Shown: piece by piece, positions 56,471-64,000 of the stretch | Layout of the letters: the number at the start of each line of letters is the position of its first letter | Numbering within the stretch: position 1 is the first letter of the stretch | NCBI GenBank assembly: GCA_023386315.1 | Contig: JAEWJZ010000014.1 | Coordinates: 67,001 to 131,000 of the forward strand | Direction of reading: 5' to 3' | Length of the DNA stretch: 64,000 bases | DNA from: Bacillota bacterium | GTDB lineage: Bacteria > Bacillota > Clostridia > Lachnospirales > Lachnospiraceae | The notes under the pieces: model-generated | Seen by the model: only the letters and a program-made list of their open reading frames with translations | Database searches by the model: none | Told to the model about the DNA's origin: nothing | Program-made: the position numbers and the translations under genes

Positions 56471-57322
56471 TCAGCCGTTTCCCTTTTCCCATTCACTTTT
56501 TTTCATATTTGTATATACATAGACAACAGCAGAAAGCAGGGAAAGTAAAAACATTATTACGGAAAGAGCAGCTGCCCTCTCATAATGACCGTTATTAAAC
56601 TGGCTGTATAGAGAAATACCAAGCATCTGAGGATTGTTCCCTCCCATCAGATAAGGGGTGGTAAACGAACCTAAATTGCTCATAAATACAAAGGTTGCAG
56701 TGATAAAAATATCCCTGTAGGTCAGCGGTAAAATCATGGTTTTCAAAATCTGAAGTTTTCCTGCCCCTGAGTCTCTTGCCGCCTCAATGGCAGAATTCTG
56801 GATCTTTGACAGGGCAGCTGCCAAAAGCATGGTTGCAAAGGGTATGTTAAACCATAAATTCATCAGAACAATCCCTTTGCTGTTATACATAAGTCCCAGT
56901 TTTATCTCAAGTCCAAACAGCCGGGAAATACGGTTGATCAGACCGGAATCACGGATTACCGTTATCATTCCGTTGACTGCTACCAGACCCGGAATAAACC
57001 GGGGGAGAAGATAAAGCCGCCCGATCAGCCTGCTGGTCCAGGTATTGGAAAACCGTAAATATAAGGCTAAAAAATAGGCAATTCCAACTGCCAGCAGCAC
57101 CGTTATCATAACCACCTGAAGAGTGTAGATTATATTATCCCGCTGAATTTTATCTGTAAAGAAATACAGGTAATTATCCAGACCCAGTCCGCCCTCTTCC
57201 AGCTCAAAGCTGCGAAGAAGGCTTGATGTGATCGGATAAAATACAACTCCTGCCAGAATGATCAGGGAAGGAAGGATCAGAAGATAAGGGAGGATTTTCC
57301 CGAACACTTTCTCTTTCAACAT
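56471..57322 (-). CDS. ABC importer permease (PotB-like)
   Basis: A 283-residue inner-membrane permease with six hydrophobic segments and the EAA-type loop EAARDSGAGKLQILKTMILP, where it contacts the ATPase. The N-terminus LLILPSLIILAGVVFYPITS is typical of the binding-protein-dependent group. It pairs with the second permease encoded at 59530-60369. It lies nineteen bases after the binding protein gene. The substrate is unproven; see the operon note under the binding protein. Confidence 0.88.
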   Translation of the reverse strand: MLKEKVFGKILPYLLILPSLIILAGVVFYPITSSLLRSFELEEGGLGLDNYLYFFTDKIQRDNIIYTLQVVMITVLLAVGIAYFLALYLRFSNTWTSRLIGRLYLLPRFIPGLVAVNGMITVIRDSGLINRISRLFGLEIKLGLMYNSKGIVLMNLWFNIPFATMLLAAALSKIQNSAIEAARDSGAGKLQILKTMILPLTYRDIFITATFVFMSNLGSFTTPYLMGGNNPQMLGISLYSQFNNGHYERAAALSVIMFLLSLLSAVVYVYTNMKKSEWEKGNG

Positions 57323-57341
57323 GTTCTTAATCTCCCGGCCC

Positions 57342-58511
57342 TTATTCTAATGTACCAATCTCTTTGTCCCACTGTTCATAAAGCTGATTTCCTAAATCTC
57401 CCAGACTGCTGATACGGAATTTATCTATTTTTAAATCCGCAATGGATTTTATCAGTTCCGGATCCAGAAGGCTGAAATCGATAACCGGTATGGCAGCCAT
57501 AGTATCCAGAGCAGTATTCTGTGCTTCCGGGCTTATCATGTAATTGATATATGCATATGCTCCATCCTGATTTGAGCCGATAGAAGGAATTCCAAGTGTT
57601 ACTGCACTTCCTGTAAAGGAGGGACTGAGCTGGGTAATCTTAATGGAGTCCGGTAACGTTCCCTTTTTGATCTGTGTAATTGCCATGTCCGCCCATGCAG
57701 GAATCATATCCACTTCCTTATTTGCCAGAAGATCCAGGGTTCCCTGATTCTTGTTTGGATAAACCACTTTTCCGGATGACTTGTACATAAAGGGATGAAG
57801 CTCTTTAAGCAGGTCGAAACCTTTACTCCATTTTTCCTTATTGGCAGGATCTGTGGAAGTGAGTGCAGACTCATCCATAAGATTGTACACACTGGTTGTT
57901 ACAAAGGAACCGCCGGCTCCGCCTGATCCCGGAGTATTATAAGCGAAGCGGCCCGGATGATCCTTAATCCATTTATATAGTTCTTCTGTGGTCTTTGGAG
58001 GCTCTGGTACAGTGTCTGAATTGTAAGCCAGTACAACCGTTGTTCCCCGGTAAGGAACCACCAGATCATTTCGGAAAGAAGATTCAACCTTAAGATTTTT
58101 AATGTTTTCTATTTTAGACTTGTCAAGAGCTACAAAAAAGTCCTCTCCGCCTTCTTCCACATAACGGCTGATCTCATCTCCTCCCAATTCAATGACATCG
58201 TAATCCGTATTTGACTGTCCTGCCTTCTTGGCTGCCACAACCCGGTCAAACAGGCCCTGTGCTCCTGTTCCGGAGGTAATGAACTGAAGCTCTGCCGTAT
58301 ATTTATCCTGGGAAGCATTAAACTGCTCAATCTGTTTTTCAAACTGTATTCTTACGTTATCAGAACCGCCGGCCCATACGGTAACTTTCTTTCCTCCGTC
58401 CGCTTTTGCTGTTGTTTTTGCAGAGCAGCCTCCAAGCAGCATGGCTCCAAGAGAAACTGACAATATAATTGCCGCAGTCTTTTTTGCATTTCCAATAATT
58501 CTGTTCATCAT
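57342..58511 (-). CDS. Extracellular solute-binding lipoprotein of ABC importer
   Basis: About 389 residues with a lipoprotein signal peptide (MNRIIGNAKKTAAIILSVSL then GGC lipobox) and a type II binding-protein fold (VTVWAGGSDNVRIQFEKQIE, VVPYRGTTVVLAYNSDTVPE, GRFAYNTPGSGGAGG, YAYINYMISPEAQNTAL). The start at 58511 has AGGAG seven bases upstream; longer frames run into the ATPase gene. It belongs to the spermidine/iron/phosphonate-type cluster of binding proteins. Because a glycerophosphodiesterase-like gene heads the operon, a phosphodiester or phosphocompound is a possible ligand, though this is only contextual. Confidence 0.87.
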   Translation of the reverse strand: MMNRIIGNAKKTAAIILSVSLGAMLLGGCSAKTTAKADGGKKVTVWAGGSDNVRIQFEKQIEQFNASQDKYTAELQFITSGTGAQGLFDRVVAAKKAGQSNTDYDVIELGGDEISRYVEEGGEDFFVALDKSKIENIKNLKVESSFRNDLVVPYRGTTVVLAYNSDTVPEPPKTTEELYKWIKDHPGRFAYNTPGSGGAGGSFVTTSVYNLMDESALTSTDPANKEKWSKGFDLLKELHPFMYKSSGKVVYPNKNQGTLDLLANKEVDMIPAWADMAITQIKKGTLPDSIKITQLSPSFTGSAVTLGIPSIGSNQDGAYAYINYMISPEAQNTALDTMAAIPVIDFSLLDPELIKSIADLKIDKFRISSLGDLGNQLYEQWDKEIGTLE

Positions 58512-58542
58512 TTTAAGTCTCCTCATATTTGTTGTTTTGTTC

Positions 58543-59517
58543 TCAGGCACAATATTTACAGGTTTTTGTAAACAACAGGGATACCACATCCCTTGGCTTG
58601 ATTTCTTCAGCAGCAGCGCGGGTGACATAGGCTTTCATCACCTGATCCCCAACCTCTACGTTGATTTCAGCATAGTGACCCAGTACCATGACAGTTCTCA
58701 CTCTGCCCCAAATCTGTCCTTCTGCTTCTCCTTTGGTAATCATAATGTCCTCCGGACGCACTGCCATGGCACTTCCGTCATGTTCCTTAAAGAAATTCAT
58801 CTCTCCAATAAAAGATGCTACAAATTGTGTTGCAGGACGGTCATAAATTTCCTCCGGAGTTCCGATCTGTTCAATAACCCCTTTGTTCATTACCACGATT
58901 CTGTGAGACAGAGCCATTGCCTCCTCCTGGTCATGAGTTACAAATACCACGGTAATGTTTAATTCTTGCTGAATCCTTTTCAGTTCCTCTCTCATCTGGC
59001 TCCGGATCTTTGCATCCAGAGCAGAAAACGGCTCATCAAGGAGGAGAACGGATGGCTTCAGCAGAAGCGCCCTTGCAATGGCTACTCTCTGCTGCTGGCC
59101 GCCAGAGAGCTGGCCGGGATATTTCTTTTCAAACCCGCTCATATTTACCAGTGCAAGTCCCCTCTCGACTTCCGCCTTTATTTCATTTTTCGGAATCTTC
59201 TTTATCTCCAGTCCGAAAGCCAGGTTTTCATAAACCGTCATATGCGGCCACAGATTATAACTTTGAAATACCATAGCAGTCGGTCTTTTTTCCGGAGGAA
59301 GACTTTTCACAGAGATACCATCTATAAGAATATCTCCGGAATCTACGGATAAAAAGCCTCCAAGAGTCCGTAAAATAGTAGATTTTCCACAGCCGGATGG
59401 TCCTAACATTGTTACAAATTCTCCCTCATGAACCTCAATATTGATTTCATCAACACCATCACCATTTTTATAGTGCTTTTTCATATCGGTAATTTTCAGC
59501 TTTATCTTTTTATCCAT
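58543..59517 (-). CDS. ABC importer ATPase (PotA/UgpC-like)
   Basis: A 324-residue ATPase with Walker A GPSGCGKST, Q-loop region VFQSYNLWPHMTVYENLAFG, signature LSGGQQQRVAIARAL, Walker B SVLLLDEPFSALD and H-loop VFVTHDQEEAMAL. A C-terminal TOBE-like domain (MAVRPEDIMITKGEAEGQIW) follows. It drives the two permeases encoded on either side of it in the operon. The order permease, ATPase, binding protein, permease is unusual but all subunits are present. Confidence 0.93.
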   Translation of the reverse strand: MDKKIKLKITDMKKHYKNGDGVDEINIEVHEGEFVTMLGPSGCGKSTILRTLGGFLSVDSGDILIDGISVKSLPPEKRPTAMVFQSYNLWPHMTVYENLAFGLEIKKIPKNEIKAEVERGLALVNMSGFEKKYPGQLSGGQQQRVAIARALLLKPSVLLLDEPFSALDAKIRSQMREELKRIQQELNITVVFVTHDQEEAMALSHRIVVMNKGVIEQIGTPEEIYDRPATQFVASFIGEMNFFKEHDGSAMAVRPEDIMITKGEAEGQIWGRVRTVMVLGHYAEINVEVGDQVMKAYVTRAAAEEIKPRDVVSLLFTKTCKYCA

Positions 59518-59529
59518 AATTTCTCCTTT

Positions 59530-60369
59530 CTACTTCACCCCATATCCGCCGGACAGACTGTCCGCATTGATGTATTTGCGCATGAAGAACAGAACCAGCA
59601 CCGTAGGAATTATAAGAATCAGAGACAGGACGGGACCTGCAGTCAGCGGATACTCCATAATCACGCCGTAAAGTTCCACCGGCATTGTTTTAATCTGGGG
59701 AAATCCTACTAAAAGCGTCCCCTGGGCCTCCTCTAAAGAACTTAAAAATGTAAAAACACTTGCTACTGCAATTCCCGGTGTGGCTAAAGGCAATGTGACT
59801 TTAAAAAATGTTCTTATGGGACCAGCCCCCGCATCCCTTGCCGATTCCTCCTGCTGCCTGTAAACACTTCGAAACGCACCGGAAGGAATCCAGGTCATAA
59901 ACATCATGGAATTCAAAAAATGGATAATGACAACCCCTGCAAGAGTGCCCATTAAACCAAGCTTATAAAACAAAATCCCTATTGATATGTAAAGCCCCAT
60001 CCTGGGATATGCATTGCTGAGCAGAAAGGAGAGGAGGAAAATACGTTTTCCAAAAAACTCATACCTGGCAAGGGCATAGGCTGCGGGAATACAGACAGCC
60101 AATGAGACAAAAGTTACGATTATGGCCAGAATAAATGAGACTGAAATAGAGCTGACCAGACTTCTCTGCCCCAAAACAAATCCCCACCATTTAAAACCAA
60201 ACTCCTGCGGAATAATCGCCGGGACTTCATATTTGTCCGCAAAGGCCAGCATACATAAGTTCATAAGCGGAAGATAAAAAAAGATGAGGAATCCCGCAAA
60301 CAGCAGATACTGAAAAAAACCTTTTTTCCCCAATATATAATAAAATGCTCTAGGCGACAAAAGTTTCAT
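59530..60369 (-). CDS. ABC importer permease (PotC-like)
   Basis: A 279-residue permease with six hydrophobic segments. The loop SARDAGAGPIRTFFKVTLPL is the EAA contact region. It pairs with the permease at 56471-57322. The ATG overlaps the stop of the phosphodiesterase-like gene (ATGA), so the enzyme and transporter are translated together. Confidence 0.88.
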   Translation of the reverse strand: MKLLSPRAFYYILGKKGFFQYLLFAGFLIFFYLPLMNLCMLAFADKYEVPAIIPQEFGFKWWGFVLGQRSLVSSISVSFILAIIVTFVSLAVCIPAAYALARYEFFGKRIFLLSFLLSNAYPRMGLYISIGILFYKLGLMGTLAGVVIIHFLNSMMFMTWIPSGAFRSVYRQQEESARDAGAGPIRTFFKVTLPLATPGIAVASVFTFLSSLEEAQGTLLVGFPQIKTMPVELYGVIMEYPLTAGPVLSLILIIPTVLVLFFMRKYINADSLSGGYGVK

Positions 60370-61034
60370 CCTTCTGCTTCTCCCTTCAGTTCCAGTGCAG
60401 TTGTTAAGTTTCTGGTTGTAATATTAAAAAGTCCTTTTTTTAACAGACGACGAATATCGTCCGGTTCGTTCACGGTCCATGCGGATCCCATTACCTGCAT
60501 TTCTGCCAGCAGCTCCATAGTTTCATCTGTATATGTTTGATATTCCATATTGATACAGGAAACAGGATAGCCTTTCACAGCTGCCAGAAGTTCTTCAAGA
60601 TTTTTTAAGGATCCCTCCTCTGCCATCCTCTCATAAAAATCCGCCTGCAGATTCTCCGGGTTTATATATACTTGTACTTCCGGATACCATTTTTCTTTTT
60701 CAGCCAGCAGATTTAAATTAATCTCTCCTGAATAAATCAGCTGATGCCTGACTCCGTTCTCTCCTGCAAGCTGGTAAACGGAAACTTCAAGTCCTTCTTC
60801 CTTTAAATCACAGTTCATCTTTTTTTCAGGAAACTGTTTTAAAATACAAAATGCCTCCTGAAGAGTCACACATTCTTCCTCCGTTTTATTATGAGATAAA
60901 ATCAAAGCTCCTGCCTGATTTCTCCTTACATCTGCTTCCATACAATCCGCATCTGAATTTAAGGCATATCTTAAAAACTCAATAGAATTGTCTTTGGTTC
61001 CATCGCAGCCGGAATGTGCTGTAATAACCGCCAT
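60366..61034 (-). CDS. Glycerophosphodiester phosphodiesterase-like protein
   Basis: About 222 residues of the GDPD TIM-barrel type. AHSGCDGTKDNSIEFLRYAL carries the first catalytic His (normally H-R-G; here H-S-G), CMEADVRRNQAGALILSHN has the E-x-D metal pair and the second His, and INPENLQ, INMEYQTYTDE and GSAWTVNEPDDIRRLLKKG are later strands. The H-S-G replacement and the shorter length suggest altered activity. The start at 61034 has AAGGAG nine bases upstream; longer in-frame starts lack a site and cross the promoter. It has no signal peptide, so it would act on an imported substrate brought by the co-operonic ABC importer. Confidence 0.75.
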   Translation of the reverse strand: MAVITAHSGCDGTKDNSIEFLRYALNSDADCMEADVRRNQAGALILSHNKTEEECVTLQEAFCILKQFPEKKMNCDLKEEGLEVSVYQLAGENGVRHQLIYSGEINLNLLAEKEKWYPEVQVYINPENLQADFYERMAEEGSLKNLEELLAAVKGYPVSCINMEYQTYTDETMELLAEMQVMGSAWTVNEPDDIRRLLKKGLFNITTRNLTTALELKGEAEG

Positions 61035-61077
61035 GATGTTTTCTCCTTCCCATGATCGCGATTTGACCATGTTTTTG

Positions 61078-61086
61078 ATTGTAGCA
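61078..61086 (-). promoter_or_regulatory. Extended -10 promoter for the GDPD/ABC operon
   Basis: On the minus strand TGCTACAAT has TG one base before TACAAT (61078-61083), about 45 bases upstream of the chosen ATG at 61034. Confidence 0.5.
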
Positions 61087-61197
61087 AACCAATGTAAATT
61101 AAAAACCATCATTTCGAAAATTTTTAGTAAAATATTCAGTTTTTTTTACTTTTTTAATCTATGTCTCAGATATTACATGGAATTTACAATAATTATA

Positions 61198-61226
61198 TTG
61201 ACTTGTTACCCGTCTTTTTCTATCAT
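61198..61226 (+). promoter_or_regulatory. Predicted promoter for the 61288 gene pair
   Basis: TTGACT (61198-61203), a 17-base spacer and TATCAT (61221-61226), about 60 bases before the ATG at 61288. It is divergent from the GDPD operon promoter, so shared control is possible. Confidence 0.65.
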
Positions 61227-61287
61227 AGTCTGGTTAAGCTATCTGGAAATCGTACAACTTTATATTTGAACTGAAAGGATATTAATA

Positions 61288-61752
61288 ATGAAAATAATTC
61301 AAAGCTTTAACGGAACTGTAAACCGGGGTTTTCAGGGAAATGTAACTTACCGCTTTCAACTTCCTTCCAGCTGCCGGGCACTTTCCATACGGCTGACCTA
61401 TACAAAGGAATATCCTGCCAAAGAAACTAATCCTGAACAGTTCCGGCCAGCATATGAAGCTTACAAAGGCAGACCGGTCTCCGAAAAAGAGCTTTTAAAT
61501 GCAGTTGACTCCATGAAAACTGAAATTCAGCTGGCCTTATTTATTGGTAATAAATTTGCAGGAAATGTACATATGCCAGGGACAATAAAGGAACTTTACC
61601 TGTCAGATCGCATTTCTTCCAGAGGCTGCCTGCCAGTTTATCCCCTGGAAGGCGCGGGTAAAGTGATTGTTAATGTATTCCAGTGCATGGAAAATGAAAC
61701 TTCTTATCAATTAGAAATAAAGGGAGATTTTGAAGATGTGGAAAAGAATTGA
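61288..61752 (+). CDS. Small beta-rich protein, likely N-terminal partner of a CehA-type metallohydrolase
   Basis: This 154-residue protein has no signal peptide and no motif of its own that I recognise. Alternating hydrophobic strands (YRFQLPSSCRALSIRLTYTK, IQLALFIGNKFAGNV, GKVIVNVFQCMENETSYQLE) suggest a beta-sandwich. Its end overlaps the following PHP gene by up to 23 bases. In CehA/McbA-type metallohydrolases a comparable beta domain precedes the PHP domain in one polypeptide of about 460 residues; 154 plus 307 residues gives that size. So it is either a natural split subunit or the front half of a frameshifted gene. AAAGGAT precedes the ATG. Confidence 0.65.
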   Translation: MKIIQSFNGTVNRGFQGNVTYRFQLPSSCRALSIRLTYTKEYPAKETNPEQFRPAYEAYKGRPVSEKELLNAVDSMKTEIQLALFIGNKFAGNVHMPGTIKELYLSDRISSRGCLPVYPLEGAGKVIVNVFQCMENETSYQLEIKGDFEDVEKN

Positions 61753-62653
61753 ACTGCATAATCACACCATAGAATCCGATGGCGCCATGACGGCAGCAGA
61801 GCTTGTGGATTATCTAGATAATCAGGGGATCAGTGCCTTTTCATTAACGGATCACAATACAATATCCGGATTTCCAAAGGCGGAAGAGAAGCTTGCTTCC
61901 CATTCCTCACCCGTTGAATTTGTTAAAGGATTTGAGCTGACTTCTTATTACGGACATCTGCTCTGTCAGAATGTATCTGCTTATATTCCCTGGGATGATA
62001 TTGATGAAGAGAATGGAGATCTGCTGTTTGTACGGGTTCATGAAGCAGGGGGACTGGCAGGACCTGCCCACCCTTTTTCTATTCCCTCGCCTTTTTCCAA
62101 CGGAATGCGCTGGTCCATGAAGATACATGACTTAAGACTGATTGATTTTATTGAGGTAGTAAACAACGCCCATCCAATGGATCCGGACAACCATGCGGCT
62201 ATTCTGTGGTGGGAAGATTTGATTTTTTCCGGTTTCAATATCTGTCCGGTGTCAGGCATGGATCTTCATCGTCCGGTTCATATGGAAGGATTTTTTACTA
62301 CATATATTTTTGTAAAAGAGGAAGATTCATCTCTTCCCCTTTCTGTTAAGCTGGACCGGGCCATACGAACCTGCTATGCCTGTGTTACAAGAGGTCCTGT
62401 ACTTGACTGGGAACTGACACCGGATGGACTTAAAATATTTCTTGAAGGCAATCCCAGCCATCAGGAACGCTCTTACTTATGCCAGCTTCGCACCAGAGAT
62501 AATGTCCTCACCTTTTCAATTAAGGAAGAAGTCTTACTAAAAGACGTTCCAGAATGTCTTTTGTCCTGCAGGGCCGCCACACTCATGCTTTTTGAGGAAA
62601 AAACCGAGATGTCTTATTTAACGGCTATTGCCCGCCCACTTTTATTAAGGTAA
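61736..62653 (+). CDS. PHP-domain metallohydrolase (CehA/McbA-like)
   Basis: A 305-residue PHP-family metal-dependent hydrolase. The metal ligands are visible: ELHNHTIESDG (H-x-H), LTDHNTISGF (D-H), GPAHPFS, VVNNAH and SGMDLHRP (D-x-H). Related enzymes cleave phosphoesters, carbamates or similar bonds; the substrate cannot be told. The ATG at 61736 is preferred over TTG at 61730 because GGGAG lies nine bases before it. It is encoded divergently from an operon with a GDPD-like enzyme and an ABC importer, which fits joint breakdown of an imported phospho-compound. Confidence 0.82.
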   Translation: MWKRIELHNHTIESDGAMTAAELVDYLDNQGISAFSLTDHNTISGFPKAEEKLASHSSPVEFVKGFELTSYYGHLLCQNVSAYIPWDDIDEENGDLLFVRVHEAGGLAGPAHPFSIPSPFSNGMRWSMKIHDLRLIDFIEVVNNAHPMDPDNHAAILWWEDLIFSGFNICPVSGMDLHRPVHMEGFFTTYIFVKEEDSSLPLSVKLDRAIRTCYACVTRGPVLDWELTPDGLKIFLEGNPSHQERSYLCQLRTRDNVLTFSIKEEVLLKDVPECLLSCRAATLMLFEEKTEMSYLTAIARPLLLR

Positions 62654-62669
62654 GACTATTACACTGATA

Positions 62670-63458
62670 TTAAAGCTTTACATCTCTGTTGCAGTCTTTG
62701 GAATAGAGATAGGTCAGATCCTCTTCACGCCCTACTGCATAACAAGCCTGAGGACAATATGCATCCATAAAGACATAATCACCCTTTTTCACAGGTACCC
62801 AGTCATTATCCAGTCTGTACATCGCACTTCCGGTAAGGAAATACATGCCATGCTCTTGTATATGAGTTTCTATATAACCGTGGGATGCCCCTAAATGGAA
62901 CTTAAGAATATGCATATTCATATCAAATCCAAAGTTCTCTGCTGCAGGCAGGAAATTCCGGATATAACAGTTTTCCATGCCTTCATACGGGATCCATGGA
63001 AGGTCGTTTGCATTGCCTGTAACGGTATAAGCACTGTAACCATCCAGCTCCTCATATCTGCGCTTATAGGCAAAAAACCTGGCCTCCTCTTTTCCCTCAT
63101 TTATAAAAGATACTGTCTTGCTGGCAGGAGAATAAATATACCCGCCTTCTGTGAGTGTCTCTTCTTTGTCCGCATTTTTCACTTTAATGGAGCCTTCCAT
63201 TACATAAATGAATGATTCCAGCCCTTCACCGCCAAATGCAGAATTATTTCCGCCTTCATGGACGGTTACTAAATAATCCGCAAAAGAAGCTCCCATATGA
63301 GGAGATCCAAGTATGGTAACATCACACTTTTCATATCCAGGAATCGAGTTTTTTACAATTCCATCCGGCTCAATTAAAACATAGTTTTCCTTCTTAACGA
63401 CGGATCTGGTGGCTAATAAGTCATCACGGTATCCTGTCTGTCCGTTTAAATAACTCAT
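62670..63458 (-). CDS. allE: (S)-ureidoglycine aminohydrolase
   Basis: A bicupin enzyme of about 262 residues that releases ammonia from ureidoglycine in allantoin breakdown. It follows the E. coli AllE (YlbA) sequence very closely: MSYLNGQTGYRDDLLATRSV at the start, LIEPDGIVKNSIPGYE, FGGEGLESFIYVMEGSI, FGFDMNMHILKFHLGASHGY, IETHIQEHGMYFLTGSAMYR with the manganese ligands, and YSKDCNRDVKL at the end. The start at 63458 matches the family N-terminus; an ATG further upstream would add twelve unmatched residues. No other allantoin genes are in the window, and its immediate neighbours are unrelated. Confidence 0.94.
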   Translation of the reverse strand: MSYLNGQTGYRDDLLATRSVVKKENYVLIEPDGIVKNSIPGYEKCDVTILGSPHMGASFADYLVTVHEGGNNSAFGGEGLESFIYVMEGSIKVKNADKEETLTEGGYIYSPASKTVSFINEGKEEARFFAYKRRYEELDGYSAYTVTGNANDLPWIPYEGMENCYIRNFLPAAENFGFDMNMHILKFHLGASHGYIETHIQEHGMYFLTGSAMYRLDNDWVPVKKGDYVFMDAYCPQACYAVGREEDLTYLYSKDCNRDVKL

Positions 63459-63499
63459 AATAAATTTACTCACTTTCCATTGACTCACATTCAACCATA

Positions 63500-64000
63500 T
63501 TATTCCGTTTTGTGTTTCCCCCAGTAAGACCGGTTCATTGTACAGCTTAATATCAGCCGCCTGGGCAGGGTGCGGTACCGTTTTCCCATAAGATACCCCA
63601 TATATTTAAAACCACTCTTTATAATCACCCCGGGAATCAGAAAGGGTTTCTTCTGTTTTACCAGCCAGGTGCAGGTATTTTTCACCAGCCGTATTCCCTC
63701 GCTTTCAGAACGGATTCCACCAAACACCTCGGGGTGGTCTGCCTGAGACACAGCCAGATCAAAATTCCGTTTAAACTGGGCAATGCATCCGTAATTATGG
63801 GAATGAATCACCTCTGCATCAGCAGCATATGCCACAGCCTCGCCTCTATAACGCACTGCATTTCCCGCATAAATCATATCCTCATTAAAAATGGTAGTTT
63901 TTGTAAATCCTCCTGCTTCCAGGAAGACACTCCTGTCATAAGCGCAGCAGACATTGGATGCAAAAAACGTTTTGATTCCCAGTTCCTTCAAATCAGCCTC
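63500..64000 (-). CDS. GT2 glycosyltransferase, C-terminal part (5' end beyond window)
   Basis: The frame is open to the window edge, so the N-terminal nucleotide-binding part is missing. The visible 166 residues have the GT2 acceptor-side motifs: FFASNVCCAYDRSVFLEAGG, IFNEDMIYAGNAVRYRGEAV with the E-D catalytic pair, and VIHSHNYGCIAQFKRNFDLA, typical of rhamnosyltransferase-like GT2 proteins. It precedes allE by 41 bases on the same strand, without obvious functional connection. It may belong to another polysaccharide locus to the right. Confidence 0.85.
   Translation of the reverse strand, partial: EADLKELGIKTFFASNVCCAYDRSVFLEAGGFTKTTIFNEDMIYAGNAVRYRGEAVAYAADAEVIHSHNYGCIAQFKRNFDLAVSQADHPEVFGGIRSESEGIRLVKNTCTWLVKQKKPFLIPGVIIKSGFKYMGYLMGKRYRTLPRRLILSCTMNRSYWGKHKTE

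Overview
The window reads as chromosome of a low-to-moderate GC Gram-positive anaerobe of the class Clostridia, most likely Lachnospiraceae. This is inferred from strong AGGAGG-type ribosome binding sites, many secreted proteins with choline/cell-wall-binding repeats, YesM/YesN-type sugar two-component systems, lipoprotein sugar-binding proteins and the overall protein sequences. The genus cannot be fixed from sequence alone. No tRNA, rRNA or CRISPR array was seen. About the first 23 kb is visibly more AT-rich than the rest.

Region 1 (1-4.85 kb): the 3' end of a leucine-rich-repeat protein with cell-wall-binding repeats, a chimeric IS66/IS256 transposase relic, pgcA (hexose-phosphate mutase) and a second decayed transposase.

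Region 2 (4.84-21.9 kb, all minus strand): a surface-polysaccharide locus. It holds an O-antigen-ligase/polymerase-like protein, an initiating sugar-phosphate transferase, three GT4 glycosyltransferases, a broken ABC-exporter ATPase (wzt-like), rmd, manC, gmd, a working wzm/wzt pair, a 955-residue double glycosyltransferase and an acyltransferase. manC, gmd and rmd predict GDP-D-rhamnose, so the gene set resembles an ABC-exported D-rhamnan (A-band-like) locus.

Region 3 (22-29.3 kb): a choline/cell-wall-binding locus with a secreted repeat protein, a fused HTH-LicC-LicA type protein (phosphocholine activation), another repeat protein and a GH25 lysozyme carrying the same repeats.

Region 4 (29.3-45.5 kb): an Rpn-type nuclease, then a second ABC-exported glycan operon running rfbC, wzm, wzt (with C-terminal glycan-binding domain), methyltransferase, a 1037-residue kinase-like/coiled-coil/GT2/GT4 protein, hddC, hddA, gmhB, gmhA, two polytopic membrane proteins and a polyprenyl-phosphate GT2. 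The four heptose genes give a complete route to GDP-D-glycero-D-manno-heptose. The methyltransferase, kinase-like coiled-coil protein and Wzt with a C-terminal domain recall the WbdD/Wzt chain-capping and recognition logic, in a different gene architecture. A further repeat protein lies upstream.

Region 5 (45.6-55 kb): a ChvE/MmsA/MmsB-type monosaccharide ABC importer and, upstream, a sugar-sensing module of membrane-anchored binding protein, histidine kinase, AraC-type response regulator and xylose-type binding lipoprotein.

Region 6 (55-64 kb): an operon of glycerophosphodiesterase-like enzyme, binding-protein ABC importer and MATE exporter; a divergent pair (small beta-rich protein plus PHP metallohydrolase, probably the two halves of a CehA-type enzyme); allE (ureidoglycine aminohydrolase); and the 3' part of a GT2 glycosyltransferase cut by the window edge.
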